Position numbers and translations under genes: made by a program
Shown here: in pieces, positions 13,442-18,727 of the stretch
How positions within the stretch are numbered: position 1 is the first letter of the stretch
Layout: each line of letters starts with the position of its first letter
Notes under the pieces: model-generated
Seen by the model: only the letters and a program-made list of their open reading frames with translations
Told to the model about the DNA's origin: nothing
The model's database searches: none
NCBI GenBank assembly: GCA_036554605.1
Contig: DATBMY010000294.1
Location: 1-18,727, forward strand
Length of the DNA stretch: 18,727 bases
Origin: DATBMY01 sp036554605
GTDB lineage: Bacteria > Acidobacteriota > Blastocatellia > UBA7656
Direction: 5' to 3'

Positions 13442-15100
13442 ATGTTCAGAATAGTATCGTTCGCGGTCACAGCCCTGCTTCTCGGCACGCCCGTTTACGC
13501 GCAGGACAATACGGGCGAGATCGACAAGATCTTCAGCTGGGCCACTCCGGCCGCGCCCGGGTGCGCGGTCGCCGTCTCGCAGCACGGAAAGGTGGTCGCG
13601 AACCGCGCTTACGGCCTGGCCGACCTCGAGCGCGACGTTGCGTTGAGCCCGGGCTCGATCTTCGACATCGGGTCGGTGCGCAAGCAGTTCGTCGCCGCGG
13701 CGGTCCTCCTTCTCGTCGAAGACGGCCGCCTTTCTCTCTCCAACGACGTTCGCAAGCACTTTCCGGAGCTGCCCGACTACGGTCATAAGGTCACGGTGGA
13801 CCATCTGCTCACCCATACCTCCGGCGTCCGCGACTGGACCGGGCTGCGGCCGCTGGCGGGAGAAAATGTCGACGTAGTGAGCCTGATTCTGCGTCAGCGC
13901 GGCCTCAATTTCGCGCCCGGCGAGGAATGGTCCTATTCCAACAGCGGCTACGTGCTGCTGACAGAGCTGGTCGCGCGCACGAGCGGGATGTCGTTTCCCG
14001 ATTTCATGCGCAAGCGACTGTTCGAGCCGCTCGGGATGAAGACGACCGCGTCCCCCAACGACCTGCGGGGCGTCATCAAGAACCGCGCTCTAGGTTACGA
14101 GAAGGAGGGCAGCGGTTGGCGTGTGGGAATGTATGTCGGCAACGAGCGCGGCAGCGCCGGCGGCGCCATTCTCAGCACGGCGGCGGACCTCGTGATCTGG
14201 AACGACGCGCTGACGAGCGGGCGTCTGGGCGCGTTCGTCACCGAAAAGCTTCAGGAACAGGCAAGGCTGAACAACGGCAGGAAGCTCAGTTACGCCCGTG
14301 GCCTGATGGTGGACTCCTACCGCGGCGGCACGCTGGTGTCGCATTCCGGCAGCGCGGGCGGCTACAGTGCATGGTCGGGGCGCCTTCCCGCGCACGGGCT
14401 TTCGATCGCCGTCCTGTGCAATGCGGACGTAACGTCCGCGTCGGCGCTAGCGCGCCGCGTCGGTGACCTGTTTCTGAACGCCGCCGGCGCCGAAACGGCC
14501 GGTGCCAGGTCGCCGGCCGCGGTCGCCGAGGGCCCCGGGGTGACGGGACTGGACGTGAGCAGCAAGGCGGGACTCTTCTTTAGCGAGAGCACCGGCGAGC
14601 CGCTGCGCCTGATCGCGAGCGACGGCAAGCTCCGCATCGCCGGTGGACCCCCTCTCGTCGCGGTGACCAAGGACCGGTTCCGCAATCCGCGCGGCGAATT
14701 ATTCTTCAGGTCACAGGACGAGTTCGAACTGAACTTCCGGTCCCAGGACCAGTTCGAGCTGAAATCCATGGAGGGCCAGACGATGCGGTATCGCCGCGCC
14801 CAGCCTTACTCGCCCACCGCCGCCGACCTGCAGACCTTTGCGGGCCGATACGAAAGCGATGAGATCGGGTCTGTCATCCAGATGGCGCCCGGAAAAGAGG
14901 GCCTGGTGATGCGCTTCGATCTTTCGCCGGACAAGGCTCTGGAATTCAGGCCGGTCGACCGCGACGCTTTTCAAGCAGGCAGGATGACGGTGCGCTTCCA
15001 TCGAGACCCGACCGGAAAGATCGTGGCATTCGACTACAGCAATCCGTTGGTCCGCAACATCCGATTCACGCGGCTGAGCGACCGCACCAGTCGCCGCTAG
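13442..15100 (+). CDS. Serine hydrolase, beta-lactamase class C / penicillin-binding-like family, exported
   Basis: 552 residues from ATG 13442, with GGAGG 6 nt upstream; an extension to 13340 lacks a ribosome site. Residues 1-21 are a signal peptide (VYA|QD). The catalytic domain (~25-365) has the nucleophile motif SVRK (78-81), LTHTSG (123-128), the YSN motif (165-167), GAILSTAADL (241-250) and HSG (301-303), all in order as in class C beta-lactamases, DD-peptidases and EstB-like esterases. The ~170 residues after it form a beta-rich C-terminal region often seen in such proteins. Likely periplasmic; substrate may be peptidoglycan peptides, D-amino-acid peptides or esters, and true beta-lactamase activity cannot be assumed. 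Codon choice differs from the neighbours: about 14 of 17 Ile codons are ATC and one is ATA, suggesting acquisition by transfer. Confidence 0.92.
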   Translation: MFRIVSFAVTALLLGTPVYAQDNTGEIDKIFSWATPAAPGCAVAVSQHGKVVANRAYGLADLERDVALSPGSIFDIGSVRKQFVAAAVLLLVEDGRLSLSNDVRKHFPELPDYGHKVTVDHLLTHTSGVRDWTGLRPLAGENVDVVSLILRQRGLNFAPGEEWSYSNSGYVLLTELVARTSGMSFPDFMRKRLFEPLGMKTTASPNDLRGVIKNRALGYEKEGSGWRVGMYVGNERGSAGGAILSTAADLVIWNDALTSGRLGAFVTEKLQEQARLNNGRKLSYARGLMVDSYRGGTLVSHSGSAGGYSAWSGRLPAHGLSIAVLCNADVTSASALARRVGDLFLNAAGAETAGARSPAAVAEGPGVTGLDVSSKAGLFFSESTGEPLRLIASDGKLRIAGGPPLVAVTKDRFRNPRGELFFRSQDEFELNFRSQDQFELKSMEGQTMRYRRAQPYSPTAADLQTFAGRYESDEIGSVIQMAPGKEGLVMRFDLSPDKALEFRPVDRDAFQAGRMTVRFHRDPTGKIVAFDYSNPLVRNIRFTRLSDRTSRR

Positions 15101-15134
15101 CGCCAGAGGGAAAGAAAGTTGAGCAGCGCGACGC

Positions 15135-15159
15135 AAGAACTTCGCTCACGCGGGTTCTT
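15135..15159. other. Short hairpin after the hydrolase gene
   Basis: AAGAAC and GTTCTT (15135-15140, 15154-15159) can pair around a GC-rich loop, 35 nt after the hydrolase stop. No U-tract follows directly, so it is at most a weak terminator. Confidence 0.3.
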
Positions 15160-15212
15160 ATAGTTGCCCGAGTGACAATCGCGTAACTTACCTTTGATGG
15201 GAGTTGTCGAAA

Positions 15213-16124
15213 ATGATGAAGGCAGCTTTCCGCCTGCTCGCCGCGCTGCTCATTTTTACACCTATAGCGCAAACACAGACGACCGCGCCCTCGCCAGCGA
15301 TGCAAAGCGCGCGCGCGTTATATGATTCCGGTAAATGGGCTGACGCCGCCAAAGCATTCGAGGGCGTCACGCGCGCCGAGCCCGGGAACGGGCGAGCATG
15401 GTTTTTTCTCGGATCGTCCTTCCATTCGATGGGCAAATACGCCGAGGCGGTCAACGCATTTCAGTCGGCCGTTCGCATAAACAATAATCCGCAGGCGATG
15501 TACGGACTGGCCGCAAGCCTGGCGCGATTGGGCGAAAAAGAGAAAGCGTTCGAATGGCTCGATAAAGCGATTTCGGGCGGGCTTGCGCCCGGCAGGCTCA
15601 AGCAGCTGGAATCGGATGCTGATCTGGCAAGCCTTCGCTTGGAAGCGCGCTTTAAAGATTCGGTCGAGGCCGCGCGAAGGGCCGCCTCCCCCTGCATGTA
15701 CATGGCCGAAGCGCGCCAGCTCGATTTCTGGGTTGGAGAGTGGGACGTTCAGTTGACGGCTACGGGCCAGCACGTCGGAATAAATCGAATCGAGCGAGCG
15801 GAGGACGGCTGCATGATAGTAGAAAACTGGGCGGGCGCGGCCGGCGGGCCTACGGGCAAAAGCATTAATTTTTATAACCCCAACACGCGCAGGTGGCGGC
15901 AGACCTATGTCGGCAGCAACCTCGGCATCTGGGAGATGAGCGGCGTCTATAAAGACGGCGCGATGCATTACGAAGGCGAGAAATTCACGCCCGGTAAGGT
16001 GCTCGTCCGCGTGACGTTCATTAACCTCGGTTCCGACCGCCTTCGGCATACGGAAGATAATTCCACGGACGGCGGCAAGACATGGAATACGGTCTGGGAC
16101 GCGATGTACATAAGAAAGAAATGA
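15213..16124 (+). CDS. Exported TPR-DUF1579-like protein
   Basis: 303 residues from ATG 15213, chosen because GGGAG lies 9 nt before it; an in-frame TTG at 15204 abuts that site. Residues 1-21 are a signal peptide. Residues ~27-150 contain TPR-type helical repeats (ARALYDSGKWADAAKAFEG; AWFFLGSSFHSMGKYAEAV; MYGLAASLARLGEKEKAFE). Residues ~168-303 form a beta-rich domain beginning LDFWVGEWDV, the hallmark of DUF1579-like, lipocalin-shaped proteins, with WDAMYIRKK at the end. TPRs mediate protein contacts; the second domain may bind a small hydrophobic ligand, but its role is not established. Its Ile codons (about 5 ATA of 11) are unlike those of the upstream hydrolase. It converges with the YCII operon. 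Confidence 0.8.
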   Translation: MMKAAFRLLAALLIFTPIAQTQTTAPSPAMQSARALYDSGKWADAAKAFEGVTRAEPGNGRAWFFLGSSFHSMGKYAEAVNAFQSAVRINNNPQAMYGLAASLARLGEKEKAFEWLDKAISGGLAPGRLKQLESDADLASLRLEARFKDSVEAARRAASPCMYMAEARQLDFWVGEWDVQLTATGQHVGINRIERAEDGCMIVENWAGAAGGPTGKSINFYNPNTRRWRQTYVGSNLGIWEMSGVYKDGAMHYEGEKFTPGKVLVRVTFINLGSDRLRHTEDNSTDGGKTWNTVWDAMYIRKK

Positions 16125-16130
16125 CCGGTA

Positions 16131-16207
16131 AAAGAAAGTTCAGAGTACGCGCTTCAGCGTGCCTGGGCGAGCAATGCAAGCTAAAGCTTGAACTCTGAAC
16201 TCTACTT
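16131..16207. repeat. Palindromic intergenic element between convergent genes
   Basis: Perfect 10-bp arms AGTTCAGAGT (16137-16146) and ACTCTGAACT (16192-16201) extend outward with mismatches to AAAG/CTTT ends. Inside, GCTTCAGCGTGC and GCAAGCTAAAGC form a second, imperfect stem. The element almost fills the 104-nt gap between two converging genes and could act as a two-way terminator. Its sequence is unrelated to the GGTCAG elements. Confidence 0.65.
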
Positions 16208-16228
16208 TATGAATCAATACGCGAAGCA

Positions 16229-16945
16229 TCAGGGCATCGCTCCTCTGGCGGTCCACCACGGATGAATCTCAAACGCGAGGCGGCCCGCTTTCACTCCCGG
16301 GTGGTTTGCGACCAGGGCCGCGGTCTCTTCAGGCGAGCCATTCTGAAGAATGAGAATCTCGGCGAGCGGGCCGTTGCCTTCGAAGGGGCCTGCCGCAACG
16401 AGCTTGCCCGATCGGATCAGCTCTTTGATGTAGGCCTCGCGCTTATTGTCAGCGGGCCCTTCGAGTGGCCTCCCCGCATTGCGCGAAAGCAGCGCCATTT
16501 GATATGTGACCATCTCGTCTTTCGACTGTGGATTCTTCTTTTTCTCTTCGGCGTATTTCACGCCTATGCCTTTTGGCCCCATCCATTGATGAATATCCAT
16601 ACGCAGGCGGCCCGCCTTCACCGCGGGGTCGGCTTCGGTAAGCGCCTTCGCCTGCTCCATAGTCTCGACCTGAAATATGAATATGCCGCGAAGCTCGCCG
16701 TTATCACCAAACGGCCCGGCGGCTACGAGGTGTCCCGCTCTGGCCATCTCGCCTATATGCGCCATGTGCGCTTTCTGTATCTGTTCGGTTTCGGGCGTGC
16801 TCGCGGGGGTCCATTTCGCGCCGCGCCGCAGAAAGGCGAGATAGTAGCGGGCCGCGCTCCGGTCATCACCCGATGCGGGCGGTTCGGCGAAGCTCGCGGG
16901 CGCGGCAAGAATAATTAAGGACAGAAACAGTGAGCGGATTCTCAT
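16229..16945 (-). CDS. Exported protein with two tandem YCII domains
   Basis: 238 residues; ATG 16945 with AAGGAG 9 nt upstream. Residues 1-20 are a signal peptide (SFA|EPP). Domain 1 (~32-125) and domain 2 (~146-232) are both YCII-like and share LVAAGPF and GVKAGRL-type blocks. Domain 1 keeps the family His (H60, 17 residues before the Gly of AGP) and Asp (D106 of ADP). In domain 2 the matching positions are R169 and H215, so the second copy has probably lost any catalysis. YCII proteins are normally single-domain and cytoplasmic, with a suspected enzymatic or sigma-linked role; export is unusual. It is 19 nt after the sigma factor stop on the same strand, so it is very likely in the same operon. 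Confidence 0.85.
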   Translation of the reverse strand: MRIRSLFLSLIILAAPASFAEPPASGDDRSAARYYLAFLRRGAKWTPASTPETEQIQKAHMAHIGEMARAGHLVAAGPFGDNGELRGIFIFQVETMEQAKALTEADPAVKAGRLRMDIHQWMGPKGIGVKYAEEKKKNPQSKDEMVTYQMALLSRNAGRPLEGPADNKREAYIKELIRSGKLVAAGPFEGNGPLAEILILQNGSPEETAALVANHPGVKAGRLAFEIHPWWTARGAMP

Positions 16946-16964
16946 GATCGAAAGCTCCTTCTTT

Positions 16965-18224
16965 TTATTTGCTCGTGGCGAGCGCGAGCTTCTTGAGCAG
17001 GAATTGCCGCTCGGGCTCCGAGCAGGTGCAATCCAGGGCCCGGCGAAAATAACCGGCGGCGCGCTCGGTCTCTCCCGCTTCGCTCCACAGCTCGCCCATG
17101 GTGGCCGGGAGCAGATAGTAATCTCCGAGCGCCGCCTCGTCGCTCACGCGCTCAAGCTCGCGGATGGCCGCCTCCGGCCCGTGAAGCTTCGAGAAGGCGA
17201 CCGCCCGGTTGAGCGCGATTACGGGGGATGAATTAAGCTCCCAGAGCCGGTTGTAGAGCATGAGTATTCGCGCCCAGTCGGTCGCTTCGTAGCTCGGCGC
17301 GGCCGCGTGACAGGCGGCGATCCCGGCCTGAAGGTGATATTCGCTCATCTCCGGCCCGGCGGCGGCCCGGTCCAGGTGGAGGAAACCTCTGTAAAGCATG
17401 CGTCGGTCCCACTGTTCGCGATCCTGCTCGGCAAGCGTAAGCAACCGGCCGCCGGCGTCGAGCCGCGCAGGCAAGCGCGCCGCTTGAAGCAGCATTAGCG
17501 CGAGCAATGCATGACTTTTGGGCGCACCGGTAGAAGGGTGCCGGACCAGCAGGCCGCAAAGCCTTATAGCCTCTTCGCACAATTCGGCGCGAACGAGGTT
17601 CTCTCCGCGGTGCGCGGCGTACCCTTCATTGAATAGCAGGTATATCACCTGAAGCACCGAATCTAAACGATCCGACATCTCGCTCTCTTCCGGCAGCTCA
17701 AATGATATTCGCTTATTTCGTATGAGGCGCTTTGCGCGCACCAGCCGCTGCGCTATGGTCGCTTCGCGGGCCAGGAAAGCGCGGGCTATCTCGCTCGTGC
17801 CGAACCCGCCCACGGTCTTCAGCGTCAGGGCCACGCGCCCCTCGGCGGGAATCCACGGGTGGCATGCCATAAAGATCATGCTCAGCTCGTCGTCGAGCGC
17901 CGCGCCCGCACCGGCGCCCGCGCTGTGCGCGGAGAAGAACAGAGCTATCTGGTGGCTTTTTGCCGCAAGCGACGACCGGCGCCTGAGCAGGTCGAGCGCG
18001 CGATTTCGCGCAACCTCGACGAGCCACCCGCCCGGGTTTTCAGGCACGCCGCGAAACGGCCATACCTCAAGCGCCTTGAGCAGCGCGTCCTGCACCACCT
18101 CTTCGGCAAGGTCGAGATGCGCGGGCCCGAATACGCGCGTGAGCGTTGAGACCATCTGCCCCGCCTGGTGGCGGAACAGATGGTCGACCAAACGGCTGAC
18201 CTTTATGTCAGGACTCTCTCCCAT
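16965..18224 (-). CDS. ECF42-like RNA polymerase sigma factor with C-terminal TPR-like extension
   Basis: 419 residues, twice a typical ECF sigma. Residues ~10-80 are region sigma2 (AEEVVQDALLKALEVWP, NPGGWLVEVARNRALDLLRR) for -10 recognition. Residues ~112-172 are sigma4, with a helix-turn-helix (GFGTSEIARAFL, ATIAQRLVRAKRLI) for -35 recognition. The rest is the long helical extension of the ECF42 group, with LFNEGY (197-202), RAELCEEAIRL, LNRAVAFSKLHGPEAA and TPR-like repeats. Published work on this group links it to DGPF/YCII proteins and shows the extension is needed for activity; no classical anti-sigma factor is present, and none is seen here. A DGPF protein gene ends 8 nt upstream and an exported tandem-YCII gene follows. 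No ribosome site is obvious at ATG 18224, consistent with coupling. Confidence 0.93.
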   Translation of the reverse strand: MGESPDIKVSRLVDHLFRHQAGQMVSTLTRVFGPAHLDLAEEVVQDALLKALEVWPFRGVPENPGGWLVEVARNRALDLLRRRSSLAAKSHQIALFFSAHSAGAGAGAALDDELSMIFMACHPWIPAEGRVALTLKTVGGFGTSEIARAFLAREATIAQRLVRAKRLIRNKRISFELPEESEMSDRLDSVLQVIYLLFNEGYAAHRGENLVRAELCEEAIRLCGLLVRHPSTGAPKSHALLALMLLQAARLPARLDAGGRLLTLAEQDREQWDRRMLYRGFLHLDRAAAGPEMSEYHLQAGIAACHAAAPSYEATDWARILMLYNRLWELNSSPVIALNRAVAFSKLHGPEAAIRELERVSDEAALGDYYLLPATMGELWSEAGETERAAGYFRRALDCTCSEPERQFLLKKLALATSK

Positions 18225-18232
18225 AAGCTATA

Positions 18233-18589
18233 TCAGAGCGGCTCTACCTCTCGGACTTCCATTCGCGCTCCGAATTCGAGGCTCGGACAATCGCGCGTCA
18301 GCTCTACCGCCTCGTCATAATTCTCGGCCGAGATTATCCAGTAGCCGCCGATTATCTCTTTCGTCTCGGCGTATGGGCCGTCGGTCACGCTTTGCGAGGC
18401 GCCGAAACCGCGGATGTTGCGCCCCGGCTCTCCCTGCAGCTTGTTGACGCCGACGAGCCGGCCCGAGCCTTGAAGCCGTTCGGTCCAGTTATTGTACTTC
18501 TCGATTATGGCCTGAATCATCTCCGGGGTGATGTCCGCGGGCGGCGCTTCATCCATCGGGTGATGCGAAATCAGCATGTATTGCGGCAT
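18233..18589 (-). CDS. DGPF/YCII-family protein, cytoplasmic
   Basis: 118 residues from ATG 18589, with AAGGAAG just upstream; a TTG at 18604 overlaps this site and is rejected. The sequence MPQYMLISHH, the DGPY motif (70-73, variant of the DGPF signature), AETKEIIGGYWII and the C-terminal MEVREVEPL match single-domain YCII proteins found beside ECF42 sigma factors. It has no signal peptide or TM segment. In this family the protein is thought to work with, or be made under control of, the sigma factor; its biochemical activity is unknown. The sigma gene begins 8 nt after its stop, implying tight coupling. A promoter-like TGTCGA-N17-CGTT lies about 45 nt upstream. Confidence 0.92.
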   Translation of the reverse strand: MPQYMLISHHPMDEAPPADITPEMIQAIIEKYNNWTERLQGSGRLVGVNKLQGEPGRNIRGFGASQSVTDGPYAETKEIIGGYWIISAENYDEAVELTRDCPSLEFGARMEVREVEPL

Positions 18590-18620
18590 AACGCTTCCTT
18601 TCAATCAAAGATTTTCGACC

Positions 18621-18648
18621 CTTCCTCCTATTAACGAATAAGAGGGAG
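18621..18648. other. Stem-loop overlapping the candidate ECF promoter
   Basis: CTTCCTCCTATT and AATAAGAGGGAG (18621-18632, 18637-18648) pair with one mismatch and one wobble around the 4-nt loop AACG. The spacer and -10 of the candidate promoter lie inside it. It could end transcription of the upstream gene or shape the promoter; there is no U-run. Confidence 0.4.
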
Positions 18649-18659
18649 CGGTTTCGACA
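18631..18659 (-). promoter_or_regulatory. Candidate ECF42-type promoter of the YCII-sigma operon
   Basis: On the minus strand TGTCGA (18659-18654) is followed by a 17-nt spacer and CGTTAA (18636-18631). As I recall the published ECF42 motif, it has TGTCGA at -35 and a CGA/TC-type -10, so this is a close match. It lies 42-70 nt before the YCII ATG and after the end of the preceding gene, where an autoregulated promoter would sit. Confidence 0.6.
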
Positions 18660-18690
18660 CCCGGCAGAATTTTTTTATCAAAGCGGGTCG

Positions 18691-18727
18691 TTATTTTTTC
18701 GGCTCGATTTCGAGCACCATCTGAGTC
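18691..18727 (-). CDS. 3' end of an unidentified gene
   Basis: A minus-strand frame enters from the window edge and ends at TAA (18693-18691). The visible C-terminus is TQMVLEIEPKK, a plausible end of a small beta/alpha protein of the kind often found beside ECF42 sigma genes (YCII, VOC or SRPBCC families), but 11 residues cannot identify it. It ends 101 nt before the YCII start. Confidence 0.4.
   Translation of the reverse strand, partial: TQMVLEIEPKK

Noticed and set aside
15205..15210. TGTCGA just before the TPR-DUF1579 gene as a second ECF42 promoter
   Set aside because: It lies 2 nt before the ATG, so no -10 could fit upstream of the start, and it overlaps the ribosome-site spacer. Chance match.

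Overview
This window reads like a chromosomal segment of a moderately GC-rich, Gram-negative-type bacterium. My best guess is an Acidobacteriota member of the Blastocatellia type. The reasons are PQQ-type sugar dehydrogenases with TIG-like tails, zinc-ribbon/FHA signalling proteins, an ECF42-like sigma factor with DGPF/YCII partners, and ~100-bp palindromes in the gene gaps. This is inferred from family content; no rRNA or universal marker gene is present. I see no tRNA, CRISPR array, transposase or prophage gene.

Layout. (1) 1-2873, plus strand: two tandem, paralogous soluble-type sugar dehydrogenases, the first cut by the window edge. (2) 2977-9093, minus strand: a five-gene signalling cluster. 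In transcription order it encodes a zinc ribbon-FHA protein, a zinc ribbon-Ser/Thr kinase-zinc ribbon-FHA protein, a zinc ribbon-RDD membrane protein, an FHA-GAF-PP2C (SpoIIE/RsbU-like) phosphatase and a double GNAT acetyltransferase. A sigma70-like promoter with a perfect TATAAT lies just upstream. Three of the four internal gaps hold imperfect palindromes. (3) 9624-11222, plus: an exported protein with a glycine-zipper segment, followed by a strong intrinsic terminator. (4) 11411-13248, plus: an iron-centre repair protein (RIC/ScdA/YtfE) and two hemerythrin-domain proteins in one operon. Upstream is a perfect TGAC-N4-GTCA palindrome placed as in a class II CRP/FNR-type promoter. (5) 13442-16124, plus: a serine beta-lactamase-like hydrolase whose codon use differs from its neighbours, then an exported TPR-DUF1579-like protein. 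(6) 16229-18727, minus: the end of an unidentified gene, a DGPF/YCII protein, an ECF42-like sigma factor and an exported tandem-YCII protein.

How the genes may work together. In cluster 2 the kinase, the phosphatase and three FHA (phosphothreonine-reading) domains would form a write/erase/read circuit. The zinc ribbons could be assembly or redox/metal-sensing parts, and the RDD protein a membrane anchor. In cluster 4 the three di-iron proteins would handle nitrosative or oxidative damage to iron centres under an NO- or oxygen-responsive regulator. In cluster 6 a candidate ECF-type promoter (TGTCGA-N17-CGTT) ahead of the YCII-sigma pair suggests autoregulation. The exported tandem-YCII protein, whose second copy has lost the family's His and Asp, may carry an envelope function.

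The best candidates for something new are the zinc ribbon/FHA/kinase/phosphatase module and the ECF42 operon with its exported tandem-YCII protein. The families are known, but I do not know of these exact arrangements being described.
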